Positions 1-8,589 of a stretch of 64,000 nt of DNA are shown piece by piece; position 1 is the first letter of the stretch; each line of letters begins with the position of its first letter. The notes under the pieces are model-generated. The model made no database searches. It was not told the origin of the DNA and was given only the letters and a program-made list of their open reading frames with translations. A program made the translations under genes and the position numbers. This DNA is from Pterois miles (taxonomy: Eukaryota > Chordata > Actinopteri > Perciformes > Scorpaenidae), in contig CAMQGK010000566.1 in the NCBI GenBank assembly GCA_947000775.1, positions 231,526-295,525 of the forward strand. The letters are read 5' to 3'.

Positions 1-48
1 CACAAGACGGACAGAACGGCAGGAAATGCCTGTGTTTACGTGGCCGAC
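1..48 (+). pseudogene. 46-codon array exon, type T (3' part)
   Basis: Last 16 codons of an array exon, in frame and ending in VYVAD. The base after the exon is A (ATAAGT), so the donor lacks its GT. Confidence 0.55.
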
Positions 49-663
49 ATAAGTAAGCTGCACTTTAAAGGAACATTTTGTCATTTTGGGAAATATGCAT
101 ATTGATTTTCTAGCCAACAGTTAAACAAGAAGATTGTCACCACTGTAAATATGTAGCTGCAGCCAGCTTCAGTAGTGTCAACGATGAAGCCTACACATGT
201 TTTCCAGACTCATATAACCTGTGACACCACTGATCAATGCTGATTTATTTCGACATGAATTAGTCTTCGTAGTTGATTATTATAGCTGAAGTCTGGGAGA
301 CACTGACAGCAGACCAAGAGAAGGATCCACATTCCTGACTTGTTTCTGATCTCACAGGACAGGACTCTTCCCAGAGAGTGGACGACAACCGAACCACACC
401 AAGCCAGCAGCATCACACAACCAGTCTGATGTGAGGAAGCTCCAGCACCACAGCAGTCCACTCAACACACTGAACCACCTTCAGCTCCACACTGTACACA
501 CTGAACTGATCTCATGTTTATATTAGTCAAAATAACAAAAACTCAGCCATGTAACATGGTCCTGTGTTCAGTCTCATACTGATGTTGGTTAACATGAATC
601 TTCTTCAGTAGTAAATCAGTTGAAGGTTATATAAAACAACATTATTCATTTGTATTTTTGCAG

Positions 664-801
664 AGACTCGGACTGAGTGTTGCTGTAGTTCAGTGGCACC
701 TTTACAACAATGAAGAAATGCTGATTCCCGACCAGGTCAGATGGGTGACGGACCACAAGACGGACAGAACGGCAGGAAATGCCTGTGTTTACGTGGCCGA
801 C
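664..801 (+). pseudogene. 46-codon array exon, type T
   Basis: Reference description of the exon. TTTTTGCAG precedes 138 bp that are open throughout and in phase 0 at both ends. The peptide starts RLGLSVAVVQW, continues with YNNEEMLIPDQVRW and ends NACVYVAD; it has one Cys and no obvious signal or membrane segment. I recognise no family. The donor here is ATAAGT, a G-to-A change at +1 and unlike the U12 AT-AC consensus, so normal splicing from this copy is unlikely. If the exon is unused, reading on gives a stop soon after. Confidence 0.6.
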
Positions 802-1416
802 ATAAGTAAGCTGCACTTTAAAGGAACATTTTGTCATTTTGGGAAATATGCATATTGATTTTCTAGCCAACAGTTAAACAAGAAGATTGTCACCACTGTA
901 AATATGTAGCTGCAGCCAGTTTCAGTAGTGTCAACGATGAAGCCTACACATGTTTTCCAGACTCATATAACCTGTGACACCACTGATCAATGCTGATTTA
1001 TTTCGACATGAATTAGTCTTCGTAGTTGATTTTCATAGCTGAAGTCTGGGAGACACTGAAAGCAGACCAAGAGAAGGATCCACATTCCTGACTTGTTTCT
1101 GATCTCACAGGACAGGACTCTTCCCGGAGAGTGGACGTGAACCGAACCACACCAAGCCAGCAGCATCACACAACCAGTCTGATGTGAGGAAGCTCCAGCA
1201 CCACAGCAGTCCACTCAACACACTGAACTGCCTTCAGCTCCACACTTTACACACTGGACTGATCTCATGTTTATATTAGTCAAAATAACAAAAACTCAGC
1301 CATGTAACATGATCCTGTGTTCAGTCTCATATCGATGTTGGTTGACATGAATCTTCTTCAGTAGTAAATCAGTTGAAGGTTATGTAAAACACCATTATTT
1401 ATTTGTATTTTTGCAG

Positions 1417-1554
1417 AGACTCGGACTGAGTGTTGCTGTAGTTCAGTGGCACCTTTACAACAATGAAGAAATGCTGATTCCCGACCAGGTCAGATGGATG
1501 ACGGACCACAAGACGGACAGAACGGACGGAAACGCCTGTGTTTTCTTGGACTAG
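1417..1554 (+). pseudogene. 46-codon array exon, type U
   Basis: The acceptor is good, but codon 46 is TAG and the following bases are CTAATT, so both the reading frame end and the donor are lost. A private change gives VFLD before the stop. Confidence 0.6.
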
Positions 1555-2169
1555 CTAATTAAGCTGCACATTAAAGGAACATTTTGTCATTTTGGGAAAT
1601 ATGCATATTGATTTTCTAGCCAACAGTTAAACAAGAAGATTGTCACCACTGTAAATATGTAGCTGCAGCCAGCTTCAGTAGTGTCAAAGACGAAGCCTAC
1701 ACATGTTTTCCAGACTCGTATAACCTGTGACACCACTGATCAATGCAGATTTATTTCGACATGAATTAGTCTTCATAGTTGATTATTATAGCTGAAGTCT
1801 AGGAGACACTGACAGCAGACTAAGAGAAGGATCCACATTCCTGACTTGTTTCTGATCTCACAGGACAGGACTCTTCCCGGAGAGTGGATGTGAACCGAAC
1901 CACACCAAGCCAGCAGCATCACACAACCAGTCTGATGTGAGGAAGCTCCAGCACCACAGCAGTCCACTCAACACACTGAACCGCCTTCAGCTCCACACTT
2001 TACACACTGGACTGATCTCATGTTTATATTAGTCAAAATAACAAAAACTCAGCCATGTAACATGATCCTGTGTTCAGTCTCATACTGATGTTGGTTAACA
2101 TGAATCTTCTTCAGTCATAAATCAGCTGAAGGTCATATAAAACACCATTATTTATTTGTATTTTTGCAG

Positions 2170-2307
2170 AGACTCGGACTGAGTGTTGCTGTAGTTCAGT
2201 GGCTCCTTTACAACAATGAGGAAATGCTGATTCCCGACCAGGTCAGGTGGAAGACGGACAACAAGACGGACAGAACGGCAGGAAACGCCTGTGTTTACGT
2301 GGCTGAC
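2170..2307 (+). CDS. 46-codon array exon, type V (last of array 0)
   Basis: Intact exon: TTTTTGCAG acceptor, open frame with the type-specific WKTDNKTDRT, and a consensus GTAAGT donor at 2308. A Tc1 remnant begins about 58 bp downstream, and I find no confident next exon, so what it splices to is unknown. Confidence 0.55.
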
Positions 2308-2365
2308 GTAAGTAAGCTGCGCTGTAAAGAAAATTTTTTTCATTTTGGGTAATATGCATATTGAT

Positions 2366-2682
2366 GCTGCACCAATTCTGTCAAGATGAATGGTCAAAGA
2401 TTCAACCAGAAGCTTGTGGATGGCTACCAAAAGTCCTTAATTGAAGTGAAAATGGCCACGGCATATGTAACCAAATGTCAGCATTGCTGTTTGTATATTT
2501 TTGACCCAGCAGATTTGGTCACATTTTCAGTTGACCCATAATAAAGTCATAAAAGACAAAGAAGTATCTGTTCCAGTCACTTTATCAGAGAAAAATCAGT
2601 GTTGTAGAAATAACTGGAAACTCAAGAGAGCAATGACATTATGTTCTTTACAAGTGTATGTAAACTTTTGTCCACGACTGTA
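2366..2682 (+). mobile_element. Tc1/mariner 3' end fragment (U0)
   Basis: The fragment has the look of a fish Tc1-like element tail: a stretch around ACCAGAAGCTTGTGGATGGC, a segment with TTTTGACCCAGCAGATTTGG, and a terminal inverted-repeat-like end TGTAAACTTTTG...ACGACTGTA finishing in the TA target. The transposase region is absent, and the left side is fused directly to the last 753-bp subrepeat. Family assignment rests on remembered Tc1 tails, not on an alignment. Confidence 0.8.
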
Positions 2683-3755
2683 GGAGTCACCACGTTCTCT
2701 AGAACAACAATGGTAATATCTTCCCTTCAGTCTTTTTTTTTTTTTTTTTATTTCAAGCCAAGCATCTCAGTATCATGTTTGACAACAGGTTGGCAGCCGC
2801 CAAAACACAGGACACATTAGCGTTTTTGTGAAATATCTCTGTTAACGGGACAAAGAAATTTGTCCTAATTAATCTGAGTAAAGTCACAGGACTCTGGTGC
2901 TGGTGTTTTGTCACTCCAGTCTGACCGGGGCTTTAGGAGCACATGCTGGTGCTTCCACATCACCGCCTACCTCTGAATTAGCTTTGGCTGTCTGTATATA
3001 CACTGGGTTTGTGTAATCACTGGTGTTACAAGCTTGGCTTAGCCGTGAGACCTTGTTATTTAATTGATAAGACAAGAGACTGACAGAGAAAGTAGGTCCT
3101 TTTTAATCTTGATAAATACTTTTTGCAGGTTGAACACAAAGCCTGTCCCATAAAGCAGGATTATGATCTGCCTCAAGTTTCTCACCAAAAAAATCTATTT
3201 TACCAGATTGAACACATCATAATGTCACTGAGTGCAACAGTATTCTGTATGTTAGCTGTTATTTATCCAAGCAGGACTGTGCTGCCAACCGGCTGCTAAC
3301 AGCTAAGGTTACTCGCTCTCCTCCTGCCGGTTTCAACACGGATTTGTTGGACTGTGTGGCATTATCTGGGAAGTTTTCTATGAGCCCCGGGATGGCGCTG
3401 GTCTCGAGCCCTGATCCCTGGTATCTGCAGTACTGTAGAAAAATGAGCAGCGCCACATTTTTGACTTGGCACCAAAGTATCAGGCCCCTAACTCTGTAAT
3501 CCAGGTCTCCGTTGTATGTAAATAGAAATAACCTGTTGTTTTCATTCTCACAGCACAGTGAGATGTCCATACATTAGTAGATGTCAAGGTTTGGCTGTAC
3601 AAAACATGAGTTAACAGCCCTCCTAGATGCTTCCAGAGCATAATGTCATAATTTAGGGTTATTTTATAATCTGTTCATTCATTCATTGTTTGTCACAGCT
3701 TGAACCTCTCTGTTGTTTCTTATTTATTAATTATCATGTGTCTTCTTACCACTAG
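2683..3755. other. Unassigned spacer (U0; also in U1-U3)
   Basis: No supportable gene. It holds a poly-T tract near 2731-2750 whose length differs between units, and the 44 bp at 3033-3076 missing from U1-U3. A 103-codon open frame on the - strand (3259-3570) has no recognisable motif. Counterparts are 20997-22031, 36175-37208 and 50601-51634. Confidence 0.6.
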
Positions 3756-4137
3756 CGTCCTCCCATGCGCCAACGCTCCATGTGCGTCTTCATGAACGAC
3801 GACCGCCACGTTATGGCCAAACACTCTGTCATCTACCCAACAACCCAACTCAGGAGGAGCTGGAAAGCGACCTCCAAGTCTGACTCTGAGCGGGCGCGGA
3901 CACTGATAAGGAAAGGTGAGGATGTGTCAGCAACGTCATTCCTCATGTTCAGTTGGTAGAGAGTGGGCCAATTAGTAAGAAATATTGTATCTGCTGTGTG
4001 TTTTTGGTAGTGAGCGCAGAGATCAGGCCACCCGCTCTCTGTGTGGCGTAATGAGGGTGGGCCTTGTTGCCAAGGGCCTGCTACTGAACGGGGACCTGGA
4101 CCTGGAGCTGGTGCTCCTTTGCAAGGAAAATCCTAAA
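3756..4137 (+). pseudogene. ilf3: ilf3-like (NF90) 5' gene fragment, two exons (U0)
   Basis: Exon 1 (3756-3915) follows a CTTCTTACCACTAG acceptor and ends at GTGAGG. It encodes MRQRSMCVFMNDDRHVMAKH followed by SVIYP, the N-terminus expected of fish Ilf3. Exon 2 (about 4011-4137) encodes GVMRVGLVAKGLLLNGDLDL, then ELVLLCKENP, the start of the DZF domain. Intact Ilf3 is an RNA-binding protein of about 700-900 residues with a DZF and two dsRNA-binding domains; only the first ~90 are here. After YPT an apparent 8-bp tandem duplication (CCCAACAA) plus a second small shift disturb the frame, and the frame across the intron is not clearly kept. The retained intron shows a genomic copy, not a retrocopy. 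It stops against a piggyBac remnant. Confidence 0.85.
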
Positions 4138-5019
4138 GTCATTGTGGACCCTCACGATGGCATAACGCGTTGACCCTGGGGTCACACCTCTGGCAGGCTG
4201 AAAAAAGCCAGTTGTGTCAGCGTTGGTGGGAAACCACACTTTGCCATTTCTCCCAGTCCACCCGGATCCAGGATCCTCTGCGTCCTCCTCGCCTTCAGCT
4301 GAAGAGGATGATGAGAGCGCCACAACAAAATCAGGATCTGACTCTCCTGAGTGGATGTTGTCAGATGGAGGGGATGATGTGGAAGAGTCAGGCTCCGTAA
4401 TCACTTTTAGAGCTTCCAGAGTGGAGAAATGCCTCTTCATGCTGCTTGCTGCTCTTCTCACCATCAAAAGACCATCAGGACAGCATGTGTATGAATTATA
4501 AATACACTAATACTTTGTTTACTCCATATAGACTCTCTGTAGTTCTGTGAGTTGGGGGGCATGTTTTGATTTTCTGGGACCTGTTGAACTCAGTGATCTC
4601 TGTGACTCAGGTCATGGTCACACACACACTAATATGCTGATAAACGCCGTATAACTCCATATATAAAAGCCTGAATCTAAGCTTTCCATGTACAGATGTA
4701 CTGTGTAGTGGCTAAATGATGCAACCTGGTCATCAACAGTAAAAATCACACATTTTACTTCTGTTCACCAGGGGGCGCCATCAACATTGCAGAATGCACA
4801 ATTATATAGTGTCATGGCTGTGCAATCAAAAAATGTGGTTATAATGGCAGTCAATGGGGCAAAAACAGCCACCACCATCATGTGTGAGCAAAAATTAAAA
4901 TCTGATGCTGCACAAAAACTAATAATTCATCCAAGTCAATGTTGTTACTAATCTTTGACACATCCAAGACTGTGATAAAGGTTAAAAATAATAAACAGTT
5001 TTCAGTGCATAAGGGTTAA
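4138..5019 (-). mobile_element. piggyBac (PGBD4-like) 5' fragment (U0)
   Basis: On the - strand an open frame starts at 4467 with MKRHFSTLEALKVITEPDSS a few residues in. It continues through an acidic/Ser-rich stretch to DPGSGWTGRNGKVWFP and GVTPGSTRYAI (ending about 4156), the N-terminal style of fish piggyBac-derived transposases. After that the frame runs into antisense ilf3 sequence, so the DDD catalytic core is missing. The right end GTTTTCAGTGCATAAGGG followed by TTAA (5016-5019) fits a piggyBac terminus and its TTAA target. 4470-4997 would be the element's 5' untranslated part. It is a dead fragment. Confidence 0.82.
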
Positions 5020-5464
5020 ACTCTGAAACTATTAAGGGGTCTAATAATCTGGTTGTGATATGTTTCTAAGAGTTTTCAGTGCATAAGGGTTAAAAACACA
5101 CAGAACTGACAGAAAAAAAAGTTCATTTGTTGTTATAAACATATTTAGGATGTTTTTTTTACTCACTTTTGGTCTTCAGAGCTAGTTATTAAATAAATTA
5201 TTACTAAAACTAATAATAAACACAGAGGAAATTTTGTATATTGTTTTACGATTACAACCGGTCCTTTGAGGGCGACCATAATGCCCATGCGGCCCGGGAT
5301 GAAACTGACTTTGCCGCCCCTGCTCCAGACCAAAAAAGGCTCTATTTGGACCAACATATAAAACCAGCGGAGCCAACTTACTGGATATTTTCAGGCTATA
5401 GGAAGCAAATGAGAACTATACATCACACAAAACATTTCATATTACACATGAAAAGAGCACAAGT
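5020..5464. other. Spacer with a second piggyBac-like tip (U0; also in U1-U3)
   Basis: At 5072-5093 the terminal motif GTTTTCAGTGCATAAGGG plus TTAA occurs again in the same orientation, 74 bp beyond the first. A GC-rich island at about 5260-5340 stands out from its AT-rich surroundings and may be a fragment of another repeat; I cannot name it. No gene is supported. Confidence 0.5.
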
Positions 5465-5712
5465 AATTCGAAGTTTTAAGGGTTTTATTTATTTTTTTAA
5501 AGATAAAACTAAAAAACTAATTATATGTAGATATAAACTGTTTGAGCTAAAGTCTGAATTTTCTCATTCACGCAGGTCATATTCATTCTGGCATTCTGGT
5601 TTCAATTGCTGCCAGAAAGTATATGAGCCTGTGCATTTGCCCTGGGTGGGATTAGTGGGGTAATAGTGGGAATCAGGTTGTCTCAGTCTTCCTCAGCAGC
5701 ACCATCCTATCA
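5465..5712 (-). other. Candidate 3' UTR exon and poly(A) signals of the coiled-coil gene (U0)
   Basis: On the - strand a possible acceptor (TTTCTCAAG) lies at about 5713, and overlapping AATAAA signals lie at 5484-5493. The stop-containing exon upstream ends in a consensus donor (GTAAGT at 5859), so a 3' UTR intron must end hereabouts. The exact acceptor is a guess. Confidence 0.4.
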
Positions 5713-5888
5713 CTTGAGAAAGACAGTTGCTTAACAACATAAAAAGAAGCACAAATCAACAGGTAAGTCACATTTCAAAACAGTTGAAACAGTAAAAATG
5801 TCAAGCAAGGTGAAGCACTAAAACACAGTAAAAACAAGTAGAATAATATGAAGACTTACCTGAAGGCAGTGAGACCTGGTCTGTGGTC

Positions 5889-6895
5889 TTAAGAGCGTTT
5901 CCGAGCAGCTATGACCCTCTTTGCCTCAGCTCTCTCGTTGAGCTCACGCTTCTGCTGGAAGGCAGCATCGTCCCTCTGAAATAATCAATACATGATATTG
6001 CCTTTATTTATACTGTATGGCACTTTTCAAAAGCTAATTTCAGTGTTTCACAAATAGAAAGCAGCACAAACTAACAGGTATAGTAAAATATAAAAACAGA
6101 GCTGTTACAGTAAAAATGTCAAGCAAGGTGAAGAAGTGAAACAGTAAAAACTAGTAGAAGAAGAGCAATAATTACCTGAAGGCGGTTCAAGTTGGCCTGA
6201 AATGCAGACTCTCTAAGCGCAATGGAGAACTTCCTAGTGGCTGCTTTCTGCTCCTCCAGGTGGATCTGGTGGGTCCTGGTCCGTTGCTGCAGGAGGTCCT
6301 TCATCTGGATCAGCTGTCCCTTAAGTTTTTTATTTAGAGCCCTCTCGGTCTGGAGACACCTCTCCAAGTCCAGGTCCTTGTTGGTCCCAGTCACAGCGGG
6401 TATCTCTGAGGCAGCGCGGAGCTGGGCTATCTTTCCCTCCGTTTCCTTTTGAAGGGTCTGATAGTCCAGCTTCGCCCTCGCCAGCAAGTCGTCCTGAGTC
6501 CTGATCTTCTCAGTCTGTCGCTTCAGGTCCTTCTGAGCGTCGCTCAGCATGGCTCTGACCGTGTCCAGCTCCCATTTCAGGCTGTTGTCCTGAACTGGAG
6601 GCTGGTCCGGTTTAGTCAGAGCCTGCTGAAGCTGCGCTTTCAGGTCCTCAATCTCCCTCTGCAGCAGGGTCTCCTCTCGCTCCCACACGACATCTTTGTG
6701 GTCAATAAACCAATCAAAGTAATTGCCAAGCGAATCCTCATCGACGTCGAGGAAGATCCTCCCGGGGGTGGTACCCCGGGTGATCTTCGCCTCACTGTCC
6801 ATCAGATTCACCTGGCATTGTCGTTCAAGGGAGGTAAGGTAGAAATCCCTGACCGCAAAGTCCTTGTTCTCAAAATCGATGTACTCCGCCATCAT
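5889..6895 (-). CDS. Two-exon coiled-coil protein, 268 aa (U0)
   Basis: Exon 1 is 6176-6895 (240 codons) and exon 2 is 5889-5975 (28 codons plus TAA), joined in phase 0 through CAG/GTAATT and TTATTTCAG/AGG. The protein starts MMAEYIDFENKDFAV; the second Met is an equally good start. Residues 1-70 are mixed and may fold as a small domain (GRIFLDVDEDSLGNYFDWF). Residues ~71-95, 105-165 and 173-245 are charged heptad-like coiled coil, with breaks at PDQPP and EIPAVTG. The new C-terminus is basic (RVIAARKRS). There is no signal peptide. I do not recognise the family. Both frames are intact in all four complete constant segments. If intron 1 is retained, translation instead ends after 18 hydrophobic residues. 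A divergent transcript starts upstream. Confidence 0.75.
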
Positions 6896-7399
6896 CGCTA
6901 AGTTTGATACTCACCAAATCCAAACTCACCAGATCCCGTCTCGCCAAGTCGCCGTCCAACTACTGAATGATCCGAATGAGGCTTCTGTGCGTTTATTAGG
7001 TTGCCAGCGTTTTTCAAACTTTGTTTATGTTCAATTCTACAGGTCTACAGAACTACAGTGTCCCCAAACTACGTGTCCCACAATGCATTTCGTGCATGCA
7101 TTTGTGACATGCGCACTGAAGCGTCGCAACATCAGCTGTTCCCAGCAGCGGTACGGTGCTGCTACCTGAGCGGACTGATAGGTTTTGCATCTTTGGAGGC
7201 TTTAGGATCTCCAGCAAATTTAAAATAAAGCTCCGTGGGTTTGAACAACGTCAGGCTTCACTGTCTGGCTTTGCAATGAATGATGAGTGAGGTTTAAGGG
7301 GTTAAACAGTAGCTGTTATCGTGTTTCAACAAGATGTTAGTAAGAGTTTATAAGATGATACAAGAAGAGTCTAAACTTGTTTCACTTTTCTTTTTGTAG
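6896..7399. promoter_or_regulatory. Likely divergent promoter interval (U0; also in U1-U3)
   Basis: About 500 bp separate the start of the - strand coiled-coil gene from the first recognisable exon of the + strand transcript. It has CG-containing stretches around 7100-7160 (GCATGCGCACTG, an NRF1-like palindromic motif) and no clear TATA box, as in CpG-type shared promoters. Two GGTGAGT-like sites on the - strand lie between it and the ATG, so a non-coding first exon is possible. Counterparts are 25171-25674, 40347-40850 and 54774-55277. Confidence 0.4.
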
Positions 7400-8505
7400 C
7401 AGGATGGTCTCCTGTCCATCTCCTCCACCTGACGTGGATCGCAATCGTAAGTCCGTTTTGCCTAGTGATATGGCGGCATCAGTCGGTCTCTGGGCATGAC
7501 ACCCACTTTTTATTATGCCTTGCAGTGCGTTAAGCTGCTGGCTGCGGCTGTGTGGAGCCGAGGCTGTCCGGCGTTGGGCTGCGTGGTTCGGCCATCCTCC
7601 TCAGGTATGTCGGCTCACGTAATGAAGAGTGGTAAATCGGCTCTCCAGCTGATTGCTAACTTTAATCTGTCCTGGTCTCCCAGCAGCATTTAACTGCGAC
7701 TGCTGCTCTCCCCCTCCTCTCCGTCGGAGGCTGCGCTGATGTGCCGTGGTAGGTGGCCAATAATGAGATGGCGTTGTTTCAATTCACGTGTTTTCAAAAC
7801 GTTTGTAACTGATTGTATGCACGCTTTGCAGGCACGTGTGGGCCTGGCTGCGCGCTGTGGTGCTCCGGTCTGTGGCTTTACGCCCCGGTGCACCGGGATC
7901 CTACTGCTGTCTTGTCTTCCATTGCCTCGTTTTGTCTATGCGCAAGTGGCGCAAAGCCGCTTCCCCATTGATCGTGGCAGTGAACGCGCTTCGCGTTACC
8001 GTCTATTTGCACCGCCTTATTTAAGATCCCTTTTAGGGACACTACATCTTCCTGGGCTTCACTCCCTGGATGTTCAAGTGATACATTATCTGTTGCAATC
8101 ATATGTAGTTGTGGGTCTGTTTCATGCCTTTTTTTCCTATTATTTTGTTTAGGTTTGCATGTTTCCTTTGTTGTATATTACTATGATTTACTCCTGTGTT
8201 GAATTATTGAACTTTGCTTGCTTGCTTGTTTGTTGTTTTCCTTGTATAAATATTGTTGATGATTTGATTGCTTAATGCTTTATTACTTTTGATTGTTTAA
8301 TTTCTTTAATATTTGGCATGTTTGAATTGTTTCATATTTTGGTTTGATAGTTTGTTCTTTGGTTTTGGGTCCATCTTCTATGATATGGTACCTGTTGAGT
8401 ATCTGTGAATTGAGTGTTACAGTGTCAGGAAGAGTGTGTATATTATATCTTTAATACTGTCTTTTAATAATTGAGTATAAATAAAGAGGCTATATTTTTA
8501 TAGAG
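7400..8505 (+). ncRNA. Candidate spliced transcript with ~80-nt introns (U0)
   Basis: Four exon-like blocks with good splice signals: 7400-7446 (TTTTTGTAG acceptor, GTAAGT donor), 7526-7604 (TTGCAG, GTATGT), 7687-7748 (CCCAGCAG, GTAGGT) and 7832 onwards (TTTGCAG), ending near an AATAAA at 8480-8485. Introns are 79, 82 and 83 nt. An upstream first exon is probable but not located. The ATG in the first block meets a stop after 16 codons once spliced; the longer open frame over the last block (7739-8152) is altered by a T-run change in U1-U3. I therefore call it non-coding, with an unrecognised or decayed coding gene as the alternative. Confidence 0.45.
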
Positions 8506-8559
8506 AAACATATCAAAGTCTTGTCTGAGTGCTGACGGATCTGTGCCCTTAACTATCTT

Positions 8560-8582
8560 CCTGGGGGCGAAATTCCCCCAGG
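8560..8582. repeat. Perfect 8-bp hairpin
   Basis: CCTGGGGG and CCCCCAGG flank a 7-nt loop (CGAAATT), about 75 bp past the poly(A) signal of the spliced transcript. It is present in all units. Confidence 0.7.
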
Positions 8583-8589
8583 TGGCGTT

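Larger units (their letters stand above)
1..2365 (+). repeat. 753-bp subrepeat array 0 (at least 4 copies)
   Basis: Exons start at 664, 1417 and 2170, exactly 753 bp apart, preceded by an exon tail at 1-48. Subtype order is T, T, U, V. The doubled T is not seen in array 1 and looks like a one-unit gain. Between exons lies non-coding spacer with recognisable blocks, for example the repeated CTGATCAATGC and GATGAAGCCTACACATG motifs. The array ends abruptly in a Tc1 remnant. Confidence 0.93.

Noticed and set aside
234..461. Antisense 75-codon open frame (starting MDCCGAGASSHQ) repeated in most subrepeats
   Set aside because: It lies in the spacer, opposite to the exon strand, has no splice or start context, and varies in length or is cut in some copies (for example 33772-33963). 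Its recurrence follows from the repeat being ~95% identical.
664..803. U12-type AT-AC intron after ATAAGT donors
   Set aside because: U12 donors read ATATCCTT; ATAAGT is the ordinary GTAAGT with a single +1 change, and sister copies keep GT.
646..870. Antisense 74-codon open frame over each array exon
   Set aside because: Shadow of the + strand exon: the + strand has the acceptor, donor and phase-0 frame, the - strand has none.
3259..3570. 103-codon - strand open frame, the same in all units
   Set aside because: No recognisable motif, no splice or promoter context, and identity is expected from the recent duplications.
5241..5663. 140-codon + strand open frame
   Set aside because: It crosses the GC-rich island and AT-rich DNA with no motif, overlaps the likely 3' UTR of the - strand gene, and is broken by a TGA at 53290-53292 in U3.
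6449..6901. 150-codon + strand open frame, and 6222-6452
   Set aside because: Antisense shadows of the coiled-coil exon; Leu/Arg/Val-rich composition is typical of reading opposite Gln/Lys/Glu-rich coiled coil.
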